Source: Prorocentrum cordatum (taxonomy: Eukaryota; Sar; Dinophyceae; Prorocentrales; Prorocentraceae). Taken from it: a stretch of DNA of 64,000 nucleotides. Below are positions 10,738-20,717 of the stretch, in pieces. The notes beneath the pieces were generated by a model. That model did not search any database. It was not told the origin of the DNA and was given only the letters and a program-made list of their open reading frames with translations. The stretch lies in the NCBI GenBank assembly GCA_963575745.1, contig CAUYUJ010014606.1:326093-390092 (forward strand), given 5' to 3'. Position numbers and translations under genes: made by a program. Every line of letters starts with the position of its first letter. Within the stretch, counting starts at the first letter, position 1.

Positions 10738-12388
10738 CTGCGCTCTGGTGGGGCCTCCCTGGAGGGGTGGGAGGGGCACGAAACCTGATGAATAATATGG
10801 TGTGCGAATACCCTGCCCGCTCTGGTGGGGCCTCCCTGGAGGGGTGGGAGGGGCACGAAACTGCTCGCTCAGGCGGGGCCTCCCTGGAGGGGTGGGAGGG
10901 GCACGACACCTGATAAATAACATGGTGTGCGAATACCCTGCCCGCTCTGGTGGGGCCCCTCTGGAGGGGCGGGGGCACGAAACCTGCCCCCTGGCTCAAG
11001 TGGCGGGAGGGGCACGAAACCTGATAAATAATATGGTGTGCGAATGCCCTGCCCGCTCTGGTGGGGCCAACCTGGAGGGGTGGGAGGGGCATGAAACCTG
11101 ATAAATCATATGGTGTGCGAATACCCTGCCCGCTCTGGTGGGGCCTCCCTGGAGGGGTGGGAGGGGCACGAAACCTGATAAATAACATGGTGTGCGAATA
11201 CCCTGCCCGCTCTGGTGGGGCCTCCCTGGAAGGGTGGAGGGGCACGAAACCTGGTAAATAATATTGTGTGCGAATGCCCTGCCCGCTCTGGTGGGGCCTC
11301 CCTGGAGGGGTGGGAGGGGCACGAAACCAGATAAATAACATGGTGTGCGAATACCCTGCTCGCTCAGGCGGGGCCTCCCTGGAGGGGTGGGAGGGGCACG
11401 AAACCTGATAAATAACATGGTGTGCGAATACCCTGCTCGCTCAGGCGGGGCCTCCCTGGAGGGGTGGGAGGGGCACGAAACCTGATAAATAACATGGTGT
11501 GCGAATACCCTGCCCGCTCTGGTGGGGCCTCCCTGGAGGGGTGGGAGGACGTGATAAATAATATGGTGTGCGAATACCCTGCCCGCTCTGGTGGGGCCTC
11601 CCTGGAGGGGTGGGAGGGGCACGAAACCTGATAAATAATATGGTGTGCGAATACCCTGCTCGCTCAGCGGGGCCCCCTGGAGGGGTGGGAGGGGCACGAA
11701 ACCTGATACGTGTGCGAATTGCCCTCATAACTGGAGGGGTGGAGAGGGGCACGAAACCTGATAAATAACATGGTGTGCGAATACCCTGCCCGCTCAGGCG
11801 GGTCCTCCCTGGAGGGACTGGGAGGGGCACGAAACCTGATAAATAACACGGTGGGCGAATACCCTGCTCGCTCAGGCGGGGCCCCCCTGGATGGGGTGGG
11901 GCGGGGCACGATGGTGATAAATAACATGGTGGCGAATACCCTGCTCGCTGGGCGGGGCCTCCCTGGAGGGGTGGGAGGGGCACGAAACCTGATAAATAAC
12001 ATGGTGTGCGAATACCCTGCTCGCTCAGGCGGGGCCTCCCTGGAGGGGTGGGAGGGGCACGAAACCTGATAAATAACATGGTGTGCGAATACCCTGCTCG
12101 CTCAGGCGGGGCCTCCCTGGAGGGGTGGGAGGGGCACGAAACCTGATAAATAACATGGTGTGCGAATACCCTGCTCGCTCAGGCGGGGCCTCCCTGGAGG
12201 GGTGGGAGGGGCACGAAACCTGATAAATAACATGGTGTGCGAATACCCTGCTCGCTCAGGCGGGGCCTCCCTGGAGGGGTGGGAGGGGCACGAAACCTGA
12301 TAAATAACATGGTGTGCGAATACCCTGCTCGCTCAGGCGGGGCCTCCCTGGAGGGGTGGGAGGGGCACGAAACCTGATAAATAACATG
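10738..12388 (+). repeat. 77-bp tandem array, about 22 copies
   Basis: The unit holds GGGGCCTCCCTGGAGGGG, TGGGAGGGGCACGAAACC, TGATAAATAACATGG and TGTGCGAATACCCTG. Two variants alternate early (CCCGCTCTGGTGGGG and CTCGCTCAGGCGGGG). From about 11950 to 12388 the second variant is nearly perfectly homogeneous at exactly 77 bp. Four G-runs per unit could form a G-quadruplex, and CCTCCC can pair with GGGAGG. Because 77 is not a multiple of 3 and all frames are open, long spurious frames appear on both strands. Confidence 0.95.
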
Positions 12389-12394
12389 CTGTGA

Positions 12395-12540
12395 GGAAAG
12401 GCATGGTATGGTATGGGATGGTGGATGCATGGTATGGTATGGTAAGGTATGGTATGGAGTGGCATGGTATTGTTATGGTATGATACAGTATGGGATGGTC
12501 GAGGAAGCGGGAGGAGGAGGAGGAGGAGGAGGAGGAGGAT
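12395..12540 (+). repeat. ATGGT repeats, then (GGA)n
   Basis: Imperfect ATGGT/ATGGG repeats (12398-12500) and (GGA)n (12508-12540) join the 77-bp array to the next array. Confidence 0.85.
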
Positions 12541-12581
12541 CTTCTGGGAAAACAAGAACCCCACTCAGGATGTGGGGAAAA

Positions 12582-13700
12582 ATGCTAAACCTGCCCAGAG
12601 TTGCGCGTGCCCTCGACCGTCGAGGACCCAGGAGGGGATATGTTTGGACGTTTTCGGATCGAACTTTTTCCCCCTCCTCAACCCCCTTCCCCCTCCAAGC
12701 GGCGAGCCCACGGCGGCGCAAAACCATGCTCTGGCAACGGGCGAGCGCCGACAAAGGCACACCGGCTTCCGTGCCAGCGAGTGCTTACCCGCTTCCTGAT
12801 CGTTCCTTGTCGTGCCTCCTACCTGAACAACAGGTCGTGCCTCCTACCTGGCCGTCGAAACAGGTGTCGGCAACGACAAAAAAAACTAAACCTGCCCAGA
12901 GTTGCGCGTGCCCTCGACCGTCGAGGACCCAGGAGGGGATATGTTTGGACGTTTTCGGATCGAACCTCTTCCCCCTCCCACAACCCCCCTTTCCCCTCCA
13001 AGCGGCGCGCCCAAGGCGGCGCACAAGCGAGTGCCTACCCGCCTGCGCCCAGAACTCCTTGTCGTGCCTCCTACCTGGCCGTCGAGCAACAGGTGTCGGC
13101 AACGACAAAAAATGCTAAACCTGCCCAGAGTTGCGCGTGCCCTCGACCGTCGAGGACCCAGGAGGGGATATGTTTGGACGTTTTCGGATCGAACCTTTTC
13201 CCCCTCCCCAACCCCCTTCCCCCTCCAAGCGGCGAGCCCACGGCGGCGCAAAACCATGTCTGGCAACGGGCGAACGCCGACAAAGGCACGCAGGGTTCCG
13301 TGCCAGCGAGTGCCTACCCGCCTGCGCCCAGAACTCCTGATCGTTCCTTGTCGCGCCTCCTACCTGGCCGTCGAGCAACAGGCGTCGGCAACGACAAAAA
13401 AAACTAAACCTGCCCAGAGTTGCGCGTGCCCTCGACCGTCGAGGACCCAGGAGGGGATATGTTTGGACGTTTTCGGATCGAACCTCTTCCCCCTCCCACA
13501 CCCCCCCCTTTCCCCTCCAAGCGGCGCGCCCAAGGCGGCGCAAAGGTAGGCACGCCGGCTTCCGTGCCAGCGAGTGCCTACCCGCCTGCGCCCAGAACTC
13601 CTGATCGTTCCTTGTCGTGCCTCCTACCTGGCCGTCGCGCATCTGTATAACAGGTGTCGGCGTCGACAAAAATTGCTAAACCTGCCACAGGGTGCCCGTG
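12582..13700 (+). repeat. 230-300-bp tandem array, five copies
   Basis: Copies begin CTAAACCTGCCCAGAGTTGC at 12585, 12886, 13115 and 13404, with a degenerate copy at 13676 (steps 301, 229, 289, 272). Each carries TCGACCGTCGAGGACCCAGG, GGGGATATGTTTGGACG and a tail CCGTCGAGCAACAGGTGTCG. Length differences come from indels in the middle. No coding signal. Confidence 0.9.
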
Positions 13701-14260
13701 CCCTCGATCACCGAAGATCAAAGATGGAATGTGTTTCGACGTCTCGGTTATCTTGGGCCGGTTAAAAACTTTTCCTCTTTGAACTTCAATCGTTCGGTTC
13801 GTGTTCCCCCCGTCTCTCTGCCCTCGCGAACCCTTTTCCCTGTTGCTGCGCAAAGCCTTTTTGCCCGCGACACTGCGACGTCCAGAAAAGCGGACTCAGC
13901 GATTCTAGGAGAGGGTGCTCCTGGGGGTGGGCCCAGCACGGCCACTTTGGTTCACTACGCTCGCCAGGGGCCGACCCAGGGCAAGCGCAACCATGGATGC
14001 TAACAACGACGGACCGAACGAGGCCCCTTAAAAATGATGGGTCGAGCGATGCCCTCGTGGTGCACTGCGCAAAAAGGACAAAATCCAGCACGTGGCGGCG
14101 CGAAGGCGGGGGCGTGGCGAGGGGGCGGGCGTCTCCAAGACGGCAGGCAAGCTGCCGGAAGCGATCGGGCGCGCAGGTGCGTACACCCAGACATCCAAAG
14201 GGGCGCCTTGCGTGCTCGACGCTACCTTTTTTGTTCCAAGGGTCTGGCTGGCGCGGGACC
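13701..14260. other. 3' flank of the ADP-ribosyltransferase gene
   Basis: Unique sequence, on the minus strand downstream of the stop at 14261. No poly(A) run or AATAAA-like signal is visible, so any retroposition tail has been lost. No other gene is seen. Confidence 0.5.
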
Positions 14261-16300
14261 TCACGCGTTGAACCGAGTGCCGTGCCCCTCGTCCCCGGTC
14301 ACCGTCTCGAGGCGATGGATCTTCCTCTCTAACGACTCATACTCTTCCCTCAGACTATCAGGTATGTCCAGTTGACGCTTTAACGACTCAGTTGACGACT
14401 CATACTCTGCCCTCATACCCGTCCCTGGCGGTATCTGCAGTTGACGCGCTATTTGCTGGAAGCGCAGTCTGGCCGAATTCAGCTCCTTCTCCCGAAACCA
14501 CTTCGCCCACTCCTTAGCTTCGGCCAGTTCCGCCGTGAGGAGGCACTCCTTCCTCCCACTTCTTGATGATGTGGAGATACGCGGTTCTTGCAATAAACTC
14601 TCGATTCGCATTCGGGTCTTCGCCCGAGTTGACTTCGCCCACTCCAACAAATTGGCCAGGTCTTCGCGCATCTCCGCTGCATTCCGCTGCGACTCCGCGT
14701 GCCGCATGCTCAGCCGCCTTGAGGCGGCCTTAAAGTCGCCCCGCACCTCCTCGCGGAAGGCAGAGGTGAGCATGCAGCCCCCGAACTTGCAGTGCAGCTG
14801 CAGCGGGGCTCCGTCCACCACGCGCTCCACATCCAGCGCGGTGAACGGAGGTGGAAGCCACTCGCGCTCCCCGGGATACGCGCTCAGCTCCATCATCGGG
14901 GAGGCGTGGGCGATGCCGGATATGGTGAAGAGCACGTTGTTTTTCTTGCGCGCCTGCTGGTTGCAGCGCGCCTCGGAGATCGAGGCGTCGACTGTCGTGC
15001 TGGAGGGCGCCGCCCAGAAGAAACGGTCGCCAGCGGCCTTGGCTCTGAAGCCATCGACTAAGGAGCTGGGCAGGCCGCACAGGCCGCGCGTTACAACCGC
15101 GGGCTTCTCGAGCGTCTTCGCCGAGAGCCCCAAGAAACACGCCCGCCGGATCCATGCTCTCAGGCCGCCCAGGGCGCCCTGCCGGTCGCCAGCGCTGTCG
15201 AAGCAGACGCGGGAGGCCCAGTTCGCCACCTGGAAAATTTGTGGATTTCGCTTTCCGCCTACTTTCTGCCTGTGCTCGCTGTAGAACTCGTCGCGCAGGG
15301 CGGGCTCTTCCAGGCCCCCTGGCAGTTCTGGGGCGTCTTCAAAGCAAAACAACCCGTCGATGTCGACGTCCTGCATGGCATACAGAACCCAAGTGGCGAT
15401 GGCCAGCAATTCGTCCTGCAAGTCCTCATTCAGTGGCCTCGCAGAGGATTTGTCGCGCAGCCGCTTGCACACCTCTGCGAGGAGCTGGATCTGCAACGGC
15501 GTCGCGTCGCCCGCAGGCCCAGTCTCCTTCAGGTTGTCGAGTAGCTCGTCCAGGATCGTACCGGGCTTCTGCGCGTATAGCTGCTCAACAAGAGTCATGA
15601 ACCATGTGACCTGCGTCTCTTGGATCTCCGCCGATATCCGCGCGGCTCGGAACTTGGCGGTCAGCCCGGCGCCCGCGATCTTGCCCACAGCGTCCAGAAT
15701 CCACGCATTCTGGGTCTCGATCGCCGTGACCTGCGCCATCAGCCTCTTCAGCTCATCCAGCGCGAAATCGTCTGACTGCTGCGCGCGCTCTCTGGCATTC
15801 GCTCTTTTCCCTTCTGCCAACGCCCTCGCCTCTTCGATCTCCGACTCGAAGTCCTTGCGCAGCATCTCCAAGCGCTTCCTCGCCTGCCTGTGTCGCTCCG
15901 CCGCCGCGGTGGCCCTGGCCTGCTGCTCCAGCCTCTCCTCTGCGGCCTTCGTCGCCCTCTTCTGGCGCTCGGCTTCCGCTTTCGTCAGATCTTCTCGGAT
16001 TGAGGCCTCGTCTTTGAGAAAATAAACACTGTACCTAAGGCCAGATTTCTTGCACTTCTGCAACTCATGCCAGCACGTGACGCTGTCAGTGATAGGCATG
16101 CCGTTGACCATGCTGATGCTCCAGCCTGGCCGCACGCCCAAGAATCGGGCCTGGCACGACACGCGCTCCACAATGGTAGTTCCCTGGGTCCAAACGAGAC
16201 CGTGCGCGCCCATGGCGAACTCGAACTTAACGATGCCTGGCTGCAACGGCATGTCCGACAGTTCACCTGGCATGCCCGCTGATATAGGACTCTGAACCAT
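14261..16300 (-). CDS. PDZ-like / coiled-coil / mono-ADP-ribosyltransferase protein, 679 aa, SL retrogene
   Basis: An uninterrupted frame of 679 codons from the first ATG after the leader (16300) to a stop at 14261. Residues about 15-95 look PDZ-like (GVRPGWSISMVNGMPITD). Residues 98-185 are a charged helix/coiled coil, and 535-665 a second one. Residues about 335-510 carry the R-S-E signature of arginine-type ADP-ribosyltransferases: R405 in VVTRGLCGL, serines in APSSTT (433-434), and E478-R479-E480 in YPGEREWLPPPF. Such enzymes move ADP-ribose from NAD to protein side chains; the partner is unknown. No signal peptide or membrane segment is seen. The frame could be extended to 16375, but that reads through the leader, so M at 16300 is preferred. 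The upstream double SL shows descent from a trans-spliced mRNA. An intact frame suggests it is young or still expressed. Confidence 0.8.
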   Translation of the reverse strand: MVQSPISAGMPGELSDMPLQPGIVKFEFAMGAHGLVWTQGTTIVERVSCQARFLGVRPGWSISMVNGMPITDSVTCWHELQKCKKSGLRYSVYFLKDEASIREDLTKAEAERQKRATKAAEERLEQQARATAAAERHRQARKRLEMLRKDFESEIEEARALAEGKRANARERAQQSDDFALDELKRLMAQVTAIETQNAWILDAVGKIAGAGLTAKFRAARISAEIQETQVTWFMTLVEQLYAQKPGTILDELLDNLKETGPAGDATPLQIQLLAEVCKRLRDKSSARPLNEDLQDELLAIATWVLYAMQDVDIDGLFCFEDAPELPGGLEEPALRDEFYSEHRQKVGGKRNPQIFQVANWASRVCFDSAGDRQGALGGLRAWIRRACFLGLSAKTLEKPAVVTRGLCGLPSSLVDGFRAKAAGDRFFWAAPSSTTVDASISEARCNQQARKKNNVLFTISGIAHASPMMELSAYPGEREWLPPPFTALDVERVVDGAPLQLHCKFGGCMLTSAFREEVRGDFKAASRRLSMRHAESQRNAAEMREDLANLLEWAKSTRAKTRMRIESLLQEPRISTSSRSGRKECLLTAELAEAKEWAKWFREKELNSARLRFQQIARQLQIPPGTGMRAEYESSTESLKRQLDIPDSLREEYESLERKIHRLETVTGDEGHGTRFNA

Positions 16301-16328
16301 GCGCTGTCGTGTCCGTGCGCTGCTCGCG

Positions 16329-16364
16329 CTTGAGCCAAAATGGCTTGAGCCAAAATGGCTACGG
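16329..16364 (-). other. Double spliced-leader relict
   Basis: On the minus strand a complete SL (CCGTAGCCATTTTGGCTC then AAG; 16344-16364) is followed directly by CCATTTTGGCTCAAG (16329-16343), a 5'-truncated older SL. This head-to-tail layout is the known trace of mRNA being retroposed, re-transcribed, trans-spliced again and retroposed again. It ends 28 bp before the start codon of the ADP-ribosyltransferase gene. Confidence 0.95.
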
Positions 16365-16365
16365 A

Positions 16366-16800
16366 GGGCTCTCATGGGCCGTGTTGGAGCTCTCTTGGGC
16401 CGTCTTGGGGCCCTCTTGGGGTCCTCTTGGATCGTCTTACGGCCGTCTTTGGGGCCTTTGGGTCCGTCTTGGGCGCTGTTAGGACCGAAGAAGCGAATAT
16501 GCTAAAAACGTACGTTTTCCGAAAGGAATTTGGCTGTTTTTGCCTTTTGGTGACCTTCTGGGAGGCCTCTTGGGCCGTCTTGAGGGCCTCTGAGGCCAAA
16601 AATATAGATTTCCCGCTGGTTTGTGAAAGATTCGAATTTGTCGAGGACCTTTTTCGGAAGCTTCTCGGGCACCCTTGGTGGCCTCCTGGGCTGTCTTGGA
16701 GCGCTCTTGGGGTCCTTTTGGTGCGTCTTGGAGAGCTCTTGGGCCATCTGTAAACAATCTTGGGCGGATTTAGGGCTGCTCTGAGCCTCGGGGGCGGGTC
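16366..16800 (+). repeat. Phased TCTTGG block, + orientation
   Basis: 10/11-bp TCTTGG words with an AT-rich island at 16480-16550 (GCGAATATGC, ACGTACGTTTTCCGAAAGGA) and a second AT-rich stretch at 16597-16660. It begins directly next to the SL relict. Confidence 0.85.
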
Positions 16801-16874
16801 CCGGAGGGCTCCTGGGAGGGGGGCACTACCTATGTACAAGGGGGGGGGGGGCCTGCGGGTTCCCGGGGTCGGAA

Positions 16875-17400
16875 TCCCCCATATATGTATATACATGCAT
16901 ACACACCTACATACATACATGCATAGATGCATTCATATACACATACATACATACACATTCACGCTCAACCATACATACATACATACATACATACATACAT
17001 ACATACATACATACATACATACATACATACACTCATAAACCTACATACATACATACAGTCATACATCCATACATTCATGCATGCAGGCATGCATGCATAC
17101 CGACATACATACATACATACATGCATGCATGCATGCATACATACATACATATATACACATACATACATACATACATACATACATACATCAATCCATCCAT
17201 ACATACATACATGCATAATCATACATGCATAATCATACATGTATGCATGCATACATGCGTGCATGCATACATGCATACACACATATGCATACATACGTAT
17301 ACACATACATCGATAAATATATATGCATACATACATACACACAGTCAGACAGACAGACATACATACATATATGCGCACACATCTACATACATATGTATTT
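16875..17400. repeat. (ACAT)n microsatellite
   Basis: Imperfect ACAT/GCAT tetranucleotide repeat with a pure stretch at 16970-17030. It generates spurious YVCMYVC frames. Confidence 0.95.
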
Positions 17401-17990
17401 GCGCATGCTCGGGGTCTGCGCGGATATCTCGAAGGGTGCTGGACCCCGCTCTCCCGGCGCGCGGAGCGCACCAGGCGGCGGCGGATGCGCCGCCGGCGCC
17501 GCCAGGGCGGGCACAGCGGCGACCCGAGGAGTCCGCGCTGAGCTCCGACAGTTTCCGTTTGCCGTTCATGCTGCCCCTCGACTCCGAGAGGGCAGGGGCT
17601 CCGCAGAAGGGCCGGGGCCGCCGAGACCTTCCACGACACGCCTCGACAGCACTGATCTGTGTCAGGAGCTGGCTGCGTGAACTGCCAATGCATCTGCGCG
17701 TCCGGGCTTGATGCATTGAGCGCGATGTGCTTGATGCCCCCCCCGCTTATTCGATGCTGGGCAGCGTAAGATCTGCCCAACCACCCGCCCCCAGAACGCG
17801 CCTCAAGCTGAATCGACATGCAGGAGGGCAAAGGGGGGGGGGGGCGACACCGACAGGGGAGGGGGCTCCAACAACGTTTGCGGTCTGTTGTGCGAGGCGG
17901 GGATTGATCCGTCACCACCGCCTGTTCTGCGAGACCTTGGCGAGCGGTGGATGTGGACATGCTTGTCCCTGGTCCAGGCACCAATCTATT
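17401..17990. other. Unassigned sequence
   Basis: Unique GC-rich sequence. A minus frame runs through 17410-17830 but joins low-complexity on both sides and shows no family. No supported gene. Confidence 0.4.
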
Positions 17991-17991
17991 C

Positions 17992-18083
17992 TTAGGTCGG
18001 GCCTGTCCCCCTACAGGGGGATTTTGGACGAAACATAAAAAAAGCCAAACACGCGCGCGCTTCGCGCGCGAGTAGGTTCTAGC
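17992..18083 (+). repeat. Solitary transposon end next to a Helitron-like hairpin end
   Basis: 17992-18017 matches the terminal inverted repeat of the 27.4-kb MITE (TTAGGTCGGGC.TGTCCCCC, then TACAGG), including the small hairpin TCCCCCTACAGGGGGA. No partner end is found nearby. Immediately after, 18048-18083 repeats the GC hairpin (CGCGCGCGCTTCGCGCGCG) and TAGGTTCTAG tail seen at 8351-8391. Confidence 0.6.
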
Positions 18084-18179
18084 TAGGAGGCGAGCTTGAG
18101 TCAACGAAAGTCGCAGGGAAGGGGGCAGGGGGAAGAAGGCCAGAGAGCGCTGAAGGATACAAATACTGGAACCCTCTTG

Positions 18180-19420
18180 TGATTTTGTGGGGGGCCTCGT
18201 CCGGCCGCTCGCTTGGAGTTTGACGTAGCTTCTCGGGAGCCTCTGAACCTGTCGGGGGCCTCCTGGAAGCAGGTTCGAAGCAGGGTCTCCTGGGGCCTCT
18301 TGAGGGGCCTCCTTGGGGCCTCCTGGCGGCCTCTTGGGGCGGAAGGCTCGAGCTTGCGGTTCGTGGTCCCCCTCTGGGCCCCCTCTTGGGCCCGTCTTGG
18401 GGCCCTCTTGGGCCATCTTGGGCGCCTCTTGGGCCGTCTTGGGGCCCTCTTGGGCTGTCCTGGGGCCCTCTTGGAAGCTTCTTGGGCCGTCTTGGGGCGG
18501 TCTTGGAGGCCTCTTGGGCCGTCTTGGACGCGGTGAAAGCCCAAGATGCGAACATGCGAAAAATATACGTTTTCCCATAGGAATGGCACGATTTTTGTTT
18601 CTTGGACCTCTCTTGGGGTGCCTCTCGGAACGTCTTGGGCTGATTTTGGAAGCCTTTTGGCGCCTCTGGGCGGCGTTTTGGCGCCTCCTGGGATATGTTG
18701 GGCCGGAAGCTCGGAATTCGAGAGTGGCTTTCTCCTTCTGGGACCCCTCTCGAAGTCGTCTTGGGGTTCTCTTGGGCCGTCTTGGGGCCGTCCTGAACCA
18801 CTCGTGCGCAGCCTTGGAGCGCTCCCGGAGGCCTCCTAGGCCGTCTTGGAGGCCTCTTGGGCCGTCTTGGACGCGGTGAAAGCCCAAGATGCGAACATGC
18901 GAAAAATATACGTTTTCCCATGGGAATGGCACGATTTTGTTTCTTGGACCTCTCTTGGGGTGCCTCTCGGAACGTCTTGGGGTGCTTTTGGAAGCCTTTT
19001 GGCGCCTCTTGGCGGCATTTTGGCGCCTCCTGGAGCCTCTTGGGCCGGAAGCTCGGAATTCGAGGTTGGCTTTCTCCGTCTGGGACCCCTCTCGAACTCG
19101 TCTTGGGGCTCTCTTCGGCCGTCTTGGGGCCGTCCTGGGCCACTCGTGCGCAGCCTTGGAGCGCTCCCGGAGGCCTCGTAGACCGTCTTGGGCGCCTCTT
19201 GGGCCGTCTTGGACGCGGTGAAAGCCCAAGAGGCGAACATGCGAAAAATATACGTTTTCCCATAGGAATGGCACGATTTTTGCTTCTTGGGCCTCTCTTG
19301 GGCTGCCTCTCGGAGCGTCTTGGAGGCTTCTGGGACCTTCTTGGTGTCATGACAGGCGTCTTGGAAGGCATCTGGAGCCATCGGAGCGCGTTCCGAAGCC
19401 GCCTGCGAACGATCTTGGAC
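18180..19420 (+). repeat. Phased TCTTGG block with a 343-bp triplicated core
   Basis: An island reading GTCTTGGACGCGGTGAAAGC, CCAAGATGCGAACATGCG, AAAAATATACGTTTTCCC recurs at 18521, 18864 and 19206 (steps 343 and 342). A second island (GGAAGCTCGGAATTCGAG, then GGCTTTCTCC) lies at 18706 and 19047, with a variant at 18337. The rest is 10/11-bp TCTTGG words. Long frames on both strands are by-products. Confidence 0.9.
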
Positions 19421-19719
19421 GGCGTCCGGCGGTCCGACGAGCCTCCGGGCCCCCCGGGGCCCACATTTGTGGTCGGGGTCCCGGCCCTGGGCCCCCGGAC
19501 CCGGTGCGCCGTTATATGTATAAACAACGGTCAATGAATCCGCCGACCCCTTGTGGGTCTCTAGGCGTGTGAGATTGTTCCCCCCCCATAATTCCCCCCT
19601 GGGGACCCCAAACCGGCAATTTGACCCCCCCCGGCCGGGTTCGACCCACCCCCGGCTGGCTTCGACCCACCCCCGAACTCATCCGAGGGGGTTCGGCTCC
19701 CCGGGCTCGTTCTGGAGCT

Positions 19720-20405
19720 CCAAAACAGCCCATGAGGCTCCCAAGACACCCCCAAGACGGTCCAAGATGCCTCCAAGACGCCCCAAGAGGCCGCCGAGAC
19801 ACCCCAAGAGGCCTCCAAGAGGCCCCAAGAGGCCTCCAAGACGCCCCAAGAGACCTCCAAGACGCCCCAAGAGACCTCCAAGACGCCCCAAGAGACCTCC
19901 AAGAGGCCCCCAAAGAGGGCCCCAAGAGGCAAAACTCGTTGATGTTCATTTGTTATTTTCGATGTTTTTCGCATTTTCGCCTTTTCGGCTTTCCGACGCT
20001 CCAAGACCGCCCAAGAAGCTCCCAAGACCGCTCCAAAACGGCCCAAGAGGCCCCCACGACGCCCCCAAGACGGCCCAAGAGGGCCCCCAGACGGCCCAGG
20101 AGCCGCCCAAGGCGGCCCAAGAGGGCCCCCAAACGGCCCAAGAGCCGCCCAAGACGGCCCAAGAGGCTCCCGAGACGGGCCCAAGAGGGGCTCCAGAGGG
20201 AGACTACGAACCGAAAAATCCAGCCTTCCGCCCCAAGAAGCCCCAAAGAGGCCCCAAGAATCTCCCAAGAGGCCCTCAAGACGCTCCAAGAGGCCCCCAA
20301 GATGCCAAAACGATGCCCAAAAGAAGCCCCAAAACGGCCCCCAAGAGCCTTCGAAACTGCCTCCAAGAGGCCCGCGAGAAGCCCCCCCGCAAGATCCCAA
20401 CGGAC
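19720..20405 (-). repeat. Phased block in reverse orientation
   Basis: CCAAGAGGCCCC and CCAAGACGGC words every 10-12 bp. Island 1 at 19925-20005 is AT-rich and ends GGCTTTCCGACGCTCCAAGA. Island 2 at 20200-20245 holds AGACTACGAACCGAAAAATC. Read on the minus strand, the order is island 2 then island 1, as in the plus-orientation blocks. Confidence 0.9.
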
Positions 20406-20647
20406 ATCCCCGAACGCGCCGGTTTTTCGAGTCGCGTCCAGCCGCGGCGACGAGCAGGGCATCCGCAGGCGAGGCCTCCTTCTTGGGGCCTCAGGTCGCG
20501 CTCGCGCCTGACACCTCCCTCCTCTCCTCCTGCTTCTCACTTGTACTTGCGCGCGCAACCCCTTCCTCTCGTCACTCACGCGCACTCCTTCTGCTCCTCT
20601 TCCTCCTCCTCCTCCTCCTCCTGCTCCTCCTCCTCCCCTTCCCCTTC

Positions 20648-20691
20648 CCGTAGCCATTTTGGCTCAAGAAGGACAGCCGTTCTGGCTCAGG
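20648..20691 (+). other. Spliced-leader relict with a possible degenerate second copy
   Basis: 20648-20668 is CCGTAGCCATTTTGGCTC plus AAG, identical to the dinoflagellate SL after its variable first base. After AAGGACAG comes CCGTTCTGGCTCAGG (20677-20691), which matches CCATTTTGGCTCAAG at 12 of 15 positions and could be an older SL. The SL is not followed by a GT donor, so this is not an SL RNA gene. A long CT-rich tract precedes it. Confidence 0.85.
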
Positions 20692-20717
20692 CAATTGGGG
20701 CCTGGGCTTGCAGCAGC

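Noticed and set aside
16965-19274. 769-codon minus-strand open frame
   Set aside because: It runs through the phased TCTTGG block and the ACAT microsatellite. The 21-bp double period keeps many frames open; there is no sign of a real protein.
20648-20668. Possible SL RNA gene
   Set aside because: The SL is followed by AAGGACAG, not a GT donor, and no Sm-like site follows.
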